A DNA stretch of 64,000 nt from the NCBI RefSeq assembly GCF_902706285.1, contig NZ_CACSKD010000013.1:113431-177430 (forward strand), in the 5' to 3' direction. This DNA comes from Rhizobium sp. 18055. GTDB taxonomy: Bacteria; Pseudomonadota; Alphaproteobacteria; Rhizobiales; Rhizobiaceae. Position 1 is the stretch's first letter; each line of letters starts with the position of its first letter. This document shows, one piece after another, positions 1 through 8,835 of this stretch. Below the pieces are notes generated by a model. That model was given only the letters and a program-made list of their open reading frames with translations, had not been told where the DNA came from and did not search any database. The translations under genes and the position numbers were made by a program.

Positions 1-847
1 TTGCGGCCATGTTGACGTTGTATTCCTTCACGCCCTGGACAGAATTGACGATATTGTTGAGCTGCACGGTCATCGGATAGTATTCCGGCCGGGTGAAGAC
101 GACGCCGAACAGGAAGTCGTTCCAGATGCCGGTGACCTGCAGGATCATCGCGACGACGAAGATCGGAAGCGACATCGGCACCATGATCTTCAGGAAAATC
201 TGCCAGAACCCCGCCCCATCGACACGCGCCGCCTTGAACAATTCCTGCGGCAGCGACGCGAAGTAGTTGCGGAACAACAACGTCAGGATCGGCATGCCGA
301 AGATCGAGTGGACGATGATCAGGCCGGTCAGTGTGCCGTAGATGCCGAGTTCGCGGAGCACGATGACGATCGGATAGATCATCACCTGGTAGGGAATGAA
401 CGCACCGATGACCAGAATCGAGAAGAACAGTTCCGATCCCTTGAAGCGCCAGTTGGCCAGCGCATAGCCGTTGACAGAGGCAATGGCGATCGACACCACG
501 ACGGACGGGATGGTGATCCGCACCGAGTTCCAGAAACCGCGCGAAAGACCGTCGCAGTTGAGGCCGGTGCAGGCCGTCGCCCAGGCCTTCACCCAGGGCT
601 CGAAGGTGATCTCCATCGGCGGCGAAAAGATGTTGCCCATGCGGATTTCGGGCATGCCCTTCAGCGACGTCACGATCATCACGTAGAGCGGCAGCAGGTA
701 GTAGGCTGCGGCAACGAACAGCGTGCCGTACAGCATGATATTGCGCGGCGAGATCACCCGCCTCGGCTTCGGACCGTTCGGCCCGGAGAATGTCTTGTCC
801 GTCACGATTGCGGTATCCGTGTTCTTGAGAGCGATGGCATCAGGCAC
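1..847 (-). CDS. Sugar ABC transporter permease (MalG/COG0395 type), 3' end outside window
   Basis: Inner-membrane permease of a carbohydrate importer. The minus-strand frame opens at a GTG that overlaps the TGA of the upstream permease gene (GTG at 847, TGA at 842-840), a normal arrangement for coupled permease pairs. The protein has an N-terminal helix (LYGTLFVAAAYYLLPLY) and the permease EAA loop in the form ELFKAARVDGAGFWQIF, followed by a P-rich stretch, as in the second permease of sugar importers. The C-terminus runs off the left edge after about 282 residues, so nearly all of a typical 280-300 residue protein is present. It belongs with the binding protein and first permease to its right. 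The ATPase is not visible and may lie beyond the window. Confidence 0.88.
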   Translation of the reverse strand, partial: MPDAIALKNTDTAIVTDKTFSGPNGPKPRRVISPRNIMLYGTLFVAAAYYLLPLYVMIVTSLKGMPEIRMGNIFSPPMEITFEPWVKAWATACTGLNCDGLSRGFWNSVRITIPSVVVSIAIASVNGYALANWRFKGSELFFSILVIGAFIPYQVMIYPIVIVLRELGIYGTLTGLIIVHSIFGMPILTLLFRNYFASLPQELFKAARVDGAGFWQIFLKIMVPMSLPIFVVAMILQVTGIWNDFLFGVVFTRPEYYPMTVQLNNIVNSVQGVKEYNVNMAA

Positions 848-1745
848 GCTTACGCCCTCCCCCGAATTCGAGATAAGCCCAGGGCACGATGATGATTGCG
901 ACGGTCAGCAGCATCATCGTCGAGGCGGCAAAGCCCTGGCCGAGGTTCTGCGCCTGGAACATGTAGTCGTAGACATACTTGGCGGGCACTTCCGACGAGA
1001 TGCCGGGGCCGCCTGATGTCTGCGCCACCACCAGGTCGTAGACCTTGACGATACCGCTGGCGATGATCACCAGCGTGGTGATGAACACCGGCCGCATCAT
1101 CGGAATGACGATGAACAGATAGGTCTTCCACATCGGGATGCCATCGACCCGCGACGCTTTCCAGATGTCCTCGTCGATCCCGCGCAGGCCGGCGAGCATC
1201 AGGCACATGACGAGGCCCGTTCCCTGCCAGAGCGCTGCGATCAGCACGCCGTAAATGACGATGCTCGGCGTGTAGAGCGGATCGAAGGTGAAGCTCGTCC
1301 AACCCAGCGAGCGCACCACCGACTGGATGCCGAACTCCGGATTGAGCACCCACTGCCAGACAAGGCCAGTGACGATGAACGACAGAGCAAACGGGTAAAG
1401 GAAAATCGTTCGGAATGCGTTCTCGAAGCGGATCTTCTGATCCATCAGCGCGGCCAGCGTAAAGCCGATCACAAGGCTGAATATCAACGAGAGAACGCCG
1501 TAAACGGCCAGGTTTTCGATGGAGACGATCCACCGCGGCGCGGCCCACAGGCGCTTGTATTGATCGAAGCCAACGAAGCTCATTCTTGGCAGCAGCTTCG
1601 AGTTGGTAAAGGAATAAAATACCGTCCAGACTGTCCCGCCGAGAAAGATGACGATGGCTGTCAGTATCATCGGGATGGATGCAATTTTGGAATTCAGATT
1701 GCGCAGCAACTGATTTGGCCGGCCGGCTTTCGCTTGACCCGTCAT
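840..1745 (-). CDS. Sugar ABC transporter permease (MalF/COG1175 type)
   Basis: First inner-membrane permease of the importer, 301 aa. The ATG at 1745 is chosen because a strong ribosome binding site (tcaggaggaaac) precedes it; a longer open frame upstream lacks one. About six hydrophobic segments are visible (for example SIPMILTAIVIFLGG near the N-terminus). The cytoplasmic EAA loop appears as IDEDIWKASRVDGIPMWKTYLFIVIP around residues 195-220. The sequence resembles the GtsB-like permeases of glucose/mannose-type importers more than AglF, but the substrate is not proven by sequence. Its stop overlaps the start of the next permease. Confidence 0.9.
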   Translation of the reverse strand: MTGQAKAGRPNQLLRNLNSKIASIPMILTAIVIFLGGTVWTVFYSFTNSKLLPRMSFVGFDQYKRLWAAPRWIVSIENLAVYGVLSLIFSLVIGFTLAALMDQKIRFENAFRTIFLYPFALSFIVTGLVWQWVLNPEFGIQSVVRSLGWTSFTFDPLYTPSIVIYGVLIAALWQGTGLVMCLMLAGLRGIDEDIWKASRVDGIPMWKTYLFIVIPMMRPVFITTLVIIASGIVKVYDLVVAQTSGGPGISSEVPAKYVYDYMFQAQNLGQGFAASTMMLLTVAIIIVPWAYLEFGGGRKRA

Positions 1746-1962
1746 TGTGTTTCCTCCTGAAACGCAATTGCTTCTGTGATGTCGAGCGGCGATCGAAAAA
1801 GAGCGCCCCTCGTGTCTCGTCATCCTCAGGATCAGCCGCCGCACGCTCCTCTGCGGCTGCGGCTTCACCAGAAGAATGCTGTCCCCTCCCGATCATCTCA
1901 GGCGTGGATCCGGCTCACCGTTCCTGGGCGGAGAGCCGGACTGCAACAGCAGGTCTAGACGA
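1746..1962 (-). other. Intergenic spacer between binding protein and permease genes
   Basis: A 217-base non-coding spacer separates the binding-protein stop from the first permease start. It contains an imperfect GC-rich stem (about 1833-1862, agccgccgca pairing with tgcggctgcggct). Such stems often protect the 3' end of a highly expressed binding-protein transcript and lower expression of the permeases. This role is inferred; no T-tract follows. Confidence 0.3.
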
Positions 1963-3198
1963 TCAGTCAGCAGAAGCGATGATTTCAGCGAAGCGCTTCT
2001 GCGCATCGGCTGGCGTCATCGAGGCATTGGCGAAGAATTCCGAGAAAAGGTCTTCCTTCTGCTTCTGGCTGTCGGCCGAAAGCAGTTGGTCGGCGCTGGC
2101 AACGACATTGCCCTTCTTCAGGATTTCCAGGCCCTTCTTCATGCAGTCATTGGCCGAAGCCAGATCGACGTCGCCGCGAACCGGCAGCGAGCCCTTCTTC
2201 AGGTTGAAGGCAACCTGGGTCTTCGGATCGAGAATCGTCTTGGCAAGGACTTCCTGGGCCTTCGACTTTTCGGCATCCTTCAGCAGCGGGAAGTAGAAAG
2301 CGTCGCCGCCTGTCGAGATGACTTCGTTGACGCCAAGGCCAGGAAGGCAGGTGTAGTCGGTTCCGGCCGTCTGGCCTGCCAGAGCGAACTCGCCCTGCGC
2401 CCAGTCGCCCATGATCTGACCGCCGGCCTTGCCGGTGATGACGAGGTTGGTTGCCTGGTTCCAATCCTGAACGTTGGAACCCTTTGCCATCTTGCGTGCA
2501 TCATCGGCAGCCTTGAACACCTTGGCGATCTCGGGACCGGCGGCAACTTCGGCATCCTTGTCGCCGAACACCTTCTGGAACACGTCCTTGCCGGCAATCG
2601 CCACCATCAACGTGTCGAACGCGCCGGTTGCCTGCCACGGCTGACCACCAACGGCGAGCGGCACGATACCGGCCTTTTCGAGCGCCGGAGCAGCCGCGAC
2701 GAATTCATCCCAGTTCTTAGGCACTTCGACGCCGGCCTTCTTGAAGGCAGCATTCGAGAGCCACAGCCACTGCCAGGAGTGGATGTTGACAGGCGCGCAA
2801 TAGATCTTGCCGTCGATCGTGCAGCTATCGAGCAGGCTGGCCGGACGAATGACGTCCTTCCAGTGCTCCTGTGTCGCGACGTCGGTCAGGTCGCGCATCA
2901 GGCCGGACTGGACAAGCTCTTCGGCCTGACGGCCATGGTTGAACTGCGTGGCGCCCATCGGATCGCCACCGGTGATGCGGCTGACCATGATCGGACGTGC
3001 AGTACCGCCGGAACCGGCGATCGCACCGTCAACCCAATGGTTGCCGGTGGCATCGAATGCCTTGGCAAGCTCGGCCACGGCAGCAGCTTCGCCGCCGGAC
3101 GTCCACCAATGGGTGACTTCGAGATCTGTGGCATTTGCCGCACACAGCGGCAGCACGACGGAAGCGCACAGCGCTGCCGTCATCAAACGGATATTCAT
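1963..3198 (-). CDS. Periplasmic sugar-binding protein of ABC importer (COG1653)
   Basis: Extracellular solute-binding protein, 411 aa, which captures the sugar in the periplasm and delivers it to the two permeases downstream. The N-terminus is a Sec signal peptide (MNIRLMTAALCASVVLPLCA, cleavage near ANA-TD). The mature protein starts with LEVTHWWTSGGEAAAV, a start characteristic of the glucose/mannose-type (GtsA-like) binding proteins. The interior has the usual MGDWAQGEFAL and GGDAFYFPLL segments. It is the first gene of the operon and is divergent from a LacI-type regulator. The start has a clear GA-rich site (gagggaggagaactc). Substrate assignment to hexoses is by family resemblance only. 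Confidence 0.9.
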   Translation of the reverse strand: MNIRLMTAALCASVVLPLCAANATDLEVTHWWTSGGEAAAVAELAKAFDATGNHWVDGAIAGSGGTARPIMVSRITGGDPMGATQFNHGRQAEELVQSGLMRDLTDVATQEHWKDVIRPASLLDSCTIDGKIYCAPVNIHSWQWLWLSNAAFKKAGVEVPKNWDEFVAAAPALEKAGIVPLAVGGQPWQATGAFDTLMVAIAGKDVFQKVFGDKDAEVAAGPEIAKVFKAADDARKMAKGSNVQDWNQATNLVITGKAGGQIMGDWAQGEFALAGQTAGTDYTCLPGLGVNEVISTGGDAFYFPLLKDAEKSKAQEVLAKTILDPKTQVAFNLKKGSLPVRGDVDLASANDCMKKGLEILKKGNVVASADQLLSADSQKQKEDLFSEFFANASMTPADAQKRFAEIIASAD

Positions 3199-3652
3199 GA
3201 GTTCTCCTCCCTCACTGAAACGTTGCAGGAAAAACTTAGTTCAATCGATATTTTGGCGCAACAGCCTTGCTCAAAAAAATTGTTTCCGACTGTGCTTTGC
3301 TACCGATGACTGTCCGATCGAACAATTTTTCAGCATCAAGCACCAAACCCAGGCAACTGTTTTCGCTCATGCGAAGATTTCATAAACCACTGTTATTATT
3401 AGTGTATCATGACAAACGTCATGATTATTGACGTTTTCTCTCTTCGCTAACGCAAAAATAACGGGCGATATTGTTGATTTCAACCAATGCGCGCATATGT
3501 TGCGCTGCACCTATAAAAAGGCCTCGACATTTCTGCTGTATCGTTACAGATTTTCCTTTCCGTGGAGGGAGCGTCATTTATTGTCTTCATGCTTACAGCA
3601 CTAGCAAAAGCATCTATAAGCGAAACAAAATCGCATAGGACGACCTAAAGGG
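3199..3652. promoter_or_regulatory. Divergent regulatory region between sugar importer and LacI-type regulator
   Basis: A 454-base AT-richer region that must hold both divergent promoters. Two palindromes stand out: a near-perfect one at 3311-3324 (tgtccgatcgaaca) and a perfect 8-bp inverted repeat with a 4-base spacer at 3406-3425. LacI-family proteins bind palindromic operators and usually regulate the divergent transport genes, so these are candidate operators. No promoter hexamers are claimed. Confidence 0.5.
3406..3425. repeat. Perfect inverted repeat, candidate operator
   Basis: Sequence atcatgac-aaac-gtcatgat: two exact 8-base arms around a 4-base spacer. It sits midway between the divergent binding-protein and LacI-type regulator genes. 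It lacks the central CG typical of LacI operators, so another regulator could be the ligand. Confidence 0.4.
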
Positions 3653-4693
3653 ATGGAAAACAAAGCGAATTTCGGGGGCACGGCAACCGGGGAACCCCGG
3701 GAGCGACCGACGCTGAAGACGATTGCCTTCATGACCGGGCTCGGTATCACCACCGTATCGCGTGCCTTGAAGGATGCGCCCGATATTGGCGCCGAGACCA
3801 AGGAGCGCGTGCGCATGGTGGCGCGACAGCTCGGCTACCAGCCGAACCGTGCCGGGGTGCGCTTGCGGACGGGCAAGACCAACGTCATCGCCCTTGTGCT
3901 GAGCATCGATGAAGAGATCATGGGCTTCAGCAGCCAGCTGGTGTTCGGCATCTCCGAGGTACTGACCGGCACGCCCTACCACATCGTCGTCACCCCGCAT
4001 TCGCACAGCAAGGATCCGATGCTGCCGGTGCGCTATATTCTCGACACCGGCTCCGCCGATGGCGTCATCATCTCACGCATCGAGCCCGACGATCCGCGCG
4101 TGCGGTTGCTGATCGAGCGTAACATGCCCTTCGCCACGCATGGGCGAACCGATGCCGGCCAGGTCCACCCGTTCCATGACTTCGACAACGAGGCCTTTGC
4201 CCACCAGGCGGTGCAGAAACTCGTCGCCCGTGGCCGCAAACGCATCGCCCTCCTGCAGCCGCCGAGCAAGCTCACCTATTACACCCACACCCGCATCGGC
4301 TTCCAGACCGCACTCCATGACCACGGTGCCGAGGAAGTGCCGCTGCGCGTCACCATCGACACGCCGCTCGAGGAGATCCGCAACGCCGTCGAGGCGATGA
4401 TGCGCTCATCGAACGCGCCTGACGGTATCGTCTGTCTGGCCGGAAGTGCCGCCATCGCCGTCAACGCCGGCATCGAGGCAGCAGGCAAGCGACTGGGCCA
4501 CGACGTCGACATGGCCTCGAAGGAATCGGCGCCGATCCTCAACTGGATACGCCCCGAGATCATCACCGCCTATGAAGACGTCCGCCATGCCGGCCGCGAG
4601 ATGGCGAAGGCCGTGATCGCGCGGATCGACGGGGTCGAGCCGCAGTTGCTGCAGAGCGTCAGCCAGCCGATCTGGGCAAAGCAGGACAAGTAG
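3653..4693 (+). CDS. LacI/GalR family transcriptional regulator
   Basis: 346 aa DNA-binding sugar-responsive regulator. Residues about 22-75 form the LacI helix-turn-helix plus hinge (LKTIAFMTGLGITTVSRALK, then ERVRMVARQLGYQPNRAGVRL). The rest is a periplasmic-binding-protein-like effector domain (NVIALVLSIDEE, DGVIISRIEPDD). The sequence is close to the AglR type found in rhizobia next to sugar importers. It is divergent from the sugar ABC operon, which it probably controls. ATG at 3653 is preceded by an aaaggg site. The 3' end meets gnd across a hairpin terminator. Confidence 0.88.
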   Translation: MENKANFGGTATGEPRERPTLKTIAFMTGLGITTVSRALKDAPDIGAETKERVRMVARQLGYQPNRAGVRLRTGKTNVIALVLSIDEEIMGFSSQLVFGISEVLTGTPYHIVVTPHSHSKDPMLPVRYILDTGSADGVIISRIEPDDPRVRLLIERNMPFATHGRTDAGQVHPFHDFDNEAFAHQAVQKLVARGRKRIALLQPPSKLTYYTHTRIGFQTALHDHGAEEVPLRVTIDTPLEEIRNAVEAMMRSSNAPDGIVCLAGSAAIAVNAGIEAAGKRLGHDVDMASKESAPILNWIRPEIITAYEDVRHAGREMAKAVIARIDGVEPQLLQSVSQPIWAKQDK

Positions 4694-4749
4694 GCATCAG
4701 TATTCTGGAATGCGCTCATGCGCCTGCACGCGACGCTTCACCACCTAAC

Positions 4750-4784
4750 AAAACAGCCGGGCGATTGCCCGGCTGTTTTCGTTT
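4750..4784. terminator. Bidirectional intrinsic terminator between LacI-type regulator and gnd
   Basis: Perfect 13-bp stem (aaaacagccgggc / gcccggctgtttt) around a gatt loop at 4750-4779, followed on the plus strand by cgtttt and preceded by A residues that give a T-tract on the minus strand. It lies between two convergent genes. Confidence 0.9.
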
Positions 4785-4799
4785 TAAATGCAGACGATC

Positions 4800-6230
4800 T
4801 TAGAAGCTTGATGCACCGCTGCCCCATGGGCCGTGGTGGAAGTCCTTGCCGTCGAGGCGATCGAAGCCGTGGGCGCCGAAGAAGTCGCGCTGCGCCTGGA
4901 TCAGGTTGGCTGTGCCGCGGCCCTGACGGTAGGCGTCGAAATAGGTCAGCGCCGAGGTGAGTGCGGGAACCGGCAGGCCGGCTGCGAGCGCCGCACCGAC
5001 GACGCGGCGCAGTGCCGGCAGCGATTCCTTGACCATGTCGGAGAAGGCAGGCGTGACGATCAGGTTGGCCGCATCCGGTGCCTTGGTGAAGGCCGACGTG
5101 ATCTCGTCGAGGAACTGCGAGCGGATGATGCAGCCATCGCGCCAGATCTTGGCGATTACAGGCATCGGCAGCGACCAGTTGAACTCGCGCGACGCTTCCG
5201 CCATCACCGCAAAGCCCTGCGCGTAAGCGCCGATCTTGGCCGCAAACAGCGCCAGTTCCAGATCCTTGTTGAGGTCGGCGCTGTAGGCGATCGGGAAGTT
5301 GTACTCAGGCTTGCCGAAGATCTTCTCGGCCGCCTCGCGCTCCGTCTTCATCGACGACAGGCTGCGGGCGGCAACGGCGGCTTCGATCGCGGTTGCCGGG
5401 ATGCCCATGTTCTGCGCCTCGATCGCCGACCACTTGCCGGTGCCCTTCTGTCCGGCCTTGTCGAGGATCATGTCGACCATCGCGCCGCCGGAGATCGGGT
5501 CGGTCGCAGCCAGGACCTTCTCGGAGATCTCGATCAGGTAGGAATTCAGGCGCCCCTTGTTCCACTCGCCGAAGATGCCGCTGACATCACTCGCGCTCTT
5601 GCCGAGACCGTCGCGCAGGATGCCGTAGATTTCGGCGATCATCTGCATGTCGGCATATTCGATGCCGTTGTGGATGGTCTTGACGAAGTGGCCGGCACCG
5701 TCATTGCCGAGCCATGCGACGCAAGGGTCACCCTTGTACTTGGCAGCGATCGAGGTCAGTACCTTCTCGACGCGCTTGTAGCTGTCTTCGGTGCCGCCGA
5801 CCATGATCGACGGACCATGGCGTGCACCTTCTTCGCCACCCGACACGCCCATGCCGATGAAGGTCAGGTCGGTGTCCTTGAGGCGGTCGAAGCGGGCGAT
5901 CGTGTCGCGGAAATTGGCATTGCCGGCATCGATCATGATGTCGCCCTTCGACAGGTGCGGGCGCAGCAGTTCCATCTGCTGATCGACAGGCTCGCCGGCC
6001 TTGATCATGATGATGATCGGACGCGGCGGACGGATCGCCTCGACGAATTCCTCGATCGTCTTGCAGGGAATGATCTGCTTCTTCAGATCGCCGGCGCTCT
6101 CGTAGAACTCATCGGTCTTCTCAGGCGTACGGTTGAACACCGCAATCTTGTTGCCCTTTTCCGCGATGTTGAGCGCGAGGTTGGAACCCATGACCGCAAG
6201 GCCGATCAGCCCGATTTCTGCCTTTTCCAC
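4800..6230 (-). CDS. gnd: 6-phosphogluconate dehydrogenase (decarboxylating)
   Basis: Converts 6-phosphogluconate and NADP+ to ribulose 5-phosphate, CO2 and NADPH in the oxidative pentose phosphate pathway (cytosol). GTG at 6230 is chosen, with ggagaact upstream. This gives 476 aa, close to the long-chain family length; an upstream ATG would add an unrelated 26-residue tail. Visible motifs: N-terminal Rossmann GLAVMGSNLALN, NRTPEKTDE, the substrate-site VSGGEEGARHGPSIM, the catalytic-lysine region FVKTIHNGIEYADMQ, and the C-terminal tail HGFDRLDGKDFHHGPWG. Confidence 0.97.
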   Translation of the reverse strand: MEKAEIGLIGLAVMGSNLALNIAEKGNKIAVFNRTPEKTDEFYESAGDLKKQIIPCKTIEEFVEAIRPPRPIIIMIKAGEPVDQQMELLRPHLSKGDIMIDAGNANFRDTIARFDRLKDTDLTFIGMGVSGGEEGARHGPSIMVGGTEDSYKRVEKVLTSIAAKYKGDPCVAWLGNDGAGHFVKTIHNGIEYADMQMIAEIYGILRDGLGKSASDVSGIFGEWNKGRLNSYLIEISEKVLAATDPISGGAMVDMILDKAGQKGTGKWSAIEAQNMGIPATAIEAAVAARSLSSMKTEREAAEKIFGKPEYNFPIAYSADLNKDLELALFAAKIGAYAQGFAVMAEASREFNWSLPMPVIAKIWRDGCIIRSQFLDEITSAFTKAPDAANLIVTPAFSDMVKESLPALRRVVGAALAAGLPVPALTSALTYFDAYRQGRGTANLIQAQRDFFGAHGFDRLDGKDFHHGPWGSGASSF

Positions 6231-6463
6231 GATAGTTCTCCGGTTCGTCGATTTGGACCGGTGTTGTGGCACTGTCTGGCCGAAACGGCAAGTTCGATTC
6301 GGCTTCACATTGGCGTCGTATTGCGGTTGGCGTGAAGTGAACCATATTGCTCAGGAAGCTCCTGGGAAGGTGGGTCTGGTGACGAAAGCACGGCAACCGG
6401 AAACGACGCACGCCGCACCTGCGACGTTACGCCGCCCGCTTTGGAGTGAAGAAGGAGGACACT
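6231..6463. other. Divergent intergenic region upstream of gnd and SRPBCC gene
   Basis: A 233-base spacer between the divergent gnd and the SRPBCC-type gene. Presumably it contains both promoters. I see no strong palindrome. Confidence 0.3.
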
Positions 6464-6862
6464 ATGGCGACGATGCCTGCACGGATAATTCATCGATCCA
6501 TCGACAAGAACTGGCGGGATGTCTGCTCGTTTGCCGGCACACCGGAAAACATGCCGCTCTGGGCGTCGGGCCTCGCATCAGGCCTCGAAAGGAGCGGTGA
6601 TGACTGGATTGCCCGAGGTGTCCTCGGAACCGTCACGGTCAGCTTCGCCCCTCACAATGAGTTTGGCGTCCTCGATCATACCGTAACCATCGCGAATGGC
6701 CTGCGGGTCTACAACGCACTCCGGATCGTGCCGAATGGCGACGGCTGCGAGATCATGTTCACCTTGCTGAGGCTGCCTGGCATGACCGACCAGCAGTTCG
6801 AAGCGGACGCTGCTCACGTTGCGCGCGATCTCGATGCTCTGAAAAAACTGATGGAAAGTTAG
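6464..6862 (+). CDS. SRPBCC-family (START/Bet v1-like) small protein
   Basis: 132 aa soluble protein that looks like a polyketide-cyclase/dehydratase-type (SRPBCC) fold: an N-terminal segment ending in SFAGTPENMPLWASG, central strands (VTVSFAPHNEFGVLDHTVTI), and a C-terminal helix (EADAAHVARDLDALKKLMES) that closes the hydrophobic pocket. Start ATG 6464 has a strong aaggagg site, so it is preferred over an in-frame ATG 18 bases upstream. No substrate can be named. A possible VOC-type remnant follows 9 bases downstream with its own Shine-Dalgarno sequence. Confidence 0.7.
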   Translation: MATMPARIIHRSIDKNWRDVCSFAGTPENMPLWASGLASGLERSGDDWIARGVLGTVTVSFAPHNEFGVLDHTVTIANGLRVYNALRIVPNGDGCEIMFTLLRLPGMTDQQFEADAAHVARDLDALKKLMES

Positions 6863-6871
6863 GAGATGCCG

Positions 6872-6997
6872 ATGACATCAACAACCGAAGACCTCCGCAT
6901 CGACTATGTCGAATTCAACGTCACCGTGCTCCGGCAGAATGCTTCAATATCACCCGGAAAGGCTCCAGCTACGAATTGGCTCTGGACGAAGTCGTAA
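6872..6997 (+). pseudogene. Probable remnant of a VOC (glyoxalase-like) gene
   Basis: A 41-codon frame with a good ribosome site (aggag) begins MTSTTEDLRIDYVEFNVT, the standard start of VOC-superfamily proteins (first beta strand IDYVEFNV). After that the sequence leaves the family. In another frame the end reads GSSYELALDE, which faintly resembles the usual C-terminal GYELAVW strand. The most economical reading is a VOC gene with a large internal deletion and frameshift; a real 41-residue peptide is the alternative. Confidence 0.45.
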
Positions 6998-7738
6998 TCA
7001 AGCAGCAAGCGTTGCTGCCGATGAACCGGTTTCCTGCGCCATAATCAGCGCGCCGATGATGTAACCGGCGGAATCGCGCAGCGGCGACATGCGGTAGCGC
7101 GTCGGCTGCACCATCGCATCGTCCGTGCGATCATACATATGGTCACACGACTGGCCTGCAAAGCAGGCATCGAGCAAGCCCTTCATACAGTCTCGAAACC
7201 GCTTTTCGCCGACAAACTCCATGATGTGACGGCCAATCATCTCCATCGGCTTCTTTCCGACACGGGCAGAACACGCGGCATTGGCATAGAGATAGCGATA
7301 ATCTTTCGTCACCACCGAGACGCGATCGGGCATGGCTTCCAGAATGGCGGCATTCAGGAAATTGCCGTTATCGGTATTGGGGACATAGGCCGCTGGCGCC
7401 GAGACGCGTTCGCGGTCCAGACGCTCCAGCGGCGGCATCTGCCAGCGCGGGACGGTCGACCCCAGATACTGCTCCATCATGTAGGATAGCAGCTTCACAT
7501 GCTCACGCACGGATTCGCTATCTTCGGCATACTGATCAATCAGGCACCCGACGAACTGCATCTGCATATGGGCGTAGAAAAGATTGGTGGCACGGTAACC
7601 GAGAATCGTCTCGATCAGCGCATCGATCGAGCCATCAAGGCTGCTCACGCGCGCGTCATCACCAAGCCGAATGGCTTCGTCAATCTGCGAACATCGCAAC
7701 GAGAATGCCTGAAAAAGCCCGAGCACGACACCTCCCAT
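6998..7738 (-). CDS. PAS-domain protein of unknown role
   Basis: 246 aa. Residues about 130-235 form a PAS sensor domain: AAILEAMPDRVSVVTKDYRYLYANAA, then GRHIMEFVGEKRF and YRMSPLRDSAGYIIGALIMAQE. The N-terminal 110 residues are helical and not recognised (LFYAHMQMQFVGCLIDQYAED). There is no kinase, GGDEF or HTH output, so it may act through a partner. The N-terminus MGGVVLGLFQAF follows an agggaat site. It lies downstream of lpxXL on the same strand after a 160-base gap. Confidence 0.65.
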   Translation of the reverse strand: MGGVVLGLFQAFSLRCSQIDEAIRLGDDARVSSLDGSIDALIETILGYRATNLFYAHMQMQFVGCLIDQYAEDSESVREHVKLLSYMMEQYLGSTVPRWQMPPLERLDRERVSAPAAYVPNTDNGNFLNAAILEAMPDRVSVVTKDYRYLYANAACSARVGKKPMEMIGRHIMEFVGEKRFRDCMKGLLDACFAGQSCDHMYDRTDDAMVQPTRYRMSPLRDSAGYIIGALIMAQETGSSAATLAA

Positions 7739-7898
7739 GCCGATTCCCTAAGGAATTCCTTTGAGATACCGAGTATGCGTGCGGCAATTCTCACCGAACA
7801 TCACTCGCCTTGTCAGAAATCGGTAACATGACGTCACTTCATGTTCAATGACGAAGAAACCTTGTTTTTCAATGACAAGATGTAGGGGCCGCCGATAT
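7739..7898. other. Spacer between lpxXL and PAS gene
   Basis: 160 bases, AT-richer than its surroundings, with short repeats of tcattga/tcaatgac. It probably contains the promoter of the PAS gene. No terminator with a T-tract was seen. Confidence 0.25.
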
Positions 7899-8831
7899 TT
7901 ACATAACCTGGCGCTTTATTTCCCATCGATCATGATACCAAAGCCACTGTTCCGGGTACTCCCGCACCCAGCTCTCAACCTTGTCGTTCAACAATTGCGC
8001 CGTCGCCGTCATGTCGAGATTGCCGTTGGCATCGCGTGGGATATCCATGCGCGGTTCGATCTCGAGACGATAGCGATTTCCAGGTAGCCGGATGCACCGC
8101 GCCGGATAGACATCGCAGTTGAACTGGCGGACAAGCTTGCCGAGCAGTGGATTGGTCTTGACCGGTTGACCGAAGAATTGCGTCTTCAAACCTTTGCCGA
8201 ACTTCTGATCGACCAGAACGCCGACGCCCTGCCCTGCTTCCAGCTGGCGCGCCAGCGCAAACGAGGAGCCGGCATGCGACGGCACCAGCTTGCCCATGCG
8301 GGCACTACGGAAATCGAACACCTTCTGCGCCACATAGGGATTGTTTGGCGGCCGGAACAGCACGCTGACATAAAGGCCAAAGGCGGCACCAGCGACGGGA
8401 AGCAGCTCGAAATTGCCGGTATGGCCGGTGAAGACCATGAACGGCCGTGGATTCTCAAGAAGGTCGAGGAAAATCGGTATCCCCGACACCTCCACCCTGC
8501 CCGGCTCGCTCTGTTCCGGATCGAAATCGAACAACTGGTCGAGAAACACGTACTCGGCGGCAAGTCGGCCCATGTTCGCCCAGCTGCCAAGCGCGATCTG
8601 CTGGATTTCCTCGTCGCTCTTCTCCGGAAATGCATTGCGCAGATTGGCAAGCATCAGCTTGTGGCGCTTCATCTTCGGGCCGAGCTTGCGCATCAGCCAG
8701 TCGATGAAGTTGATCGCCCCGTCGGCCGGAAAAATCTTCAGGAAATTCAGGAAGCCGAACATCACCTGCGCGATCAGCCACTGGCGGAAATGGTCCAGCT
8801 TCAGGACGATACGCGTGATGAAGAGCTCCAA
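7899..8831 (-). CDS. lpxXL: Lipid A very-long-chain acyltransferase LpxXL
   Basis: 310 aa HtrB/LpxL-family acyltransferase that transfers the 27-hydroxyoctacosanoyl-type chain from AcpXL to lipid A at the inner membrane. The H-x4-E catalytic motif is visible as GHTGNFE (about residue 135), and the second family motif appears as VLVDQKFGKG. N-terminal hydrophobic segment WLIAQVMFGFLNFLKIFPAD anchors it. The only start giving the family N-terminus (MELFITRIVL) is a TTG at 8831, 4 bases after the adh stop, which suggests translational coupling. It is the last gene of the acpXL operon. Confidence 0.93.
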   Translation of the reverse strand: MELFITRIVLKLDHFRQWLIAQVMFGFLNFLKIFPADGAINFIDWLMRKLGPKMKRHKLMLANLRNAFPEKSDEEIQQIALGSWANMGRLAAEYVFLDQLFDFDPEQSEPGRVEVSGIPIFLDLLENPRPFMVFTGHTGNFELLPVAGAAFGLYVSVLFRPPNNPYVAQKVFDFRSARMGKLVPSHAGSSFALARQLEAGQGVGVLVDQKFGKGLKTQFFGQPVKTNPLLGKLVRQFNCDVYPARCIRLPGNRYRLEIEPRMDIPRDANGNLDMTATAQLLNDKVESWVREYPEQWLWYHDRWEIKRQVM

Positions 8832-8835
8832 CAGA

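Noticed and set aside
308..892. 194-codon plus-strand frame opposite the sugar permease
   Set aside because: The permease is supported on the minus strand; this frame has no protein features.
4833..6335. 500-codon plus-strand frame opposite gnd
   Set aside because: gnd is complete on the other strand; this is a shadow.
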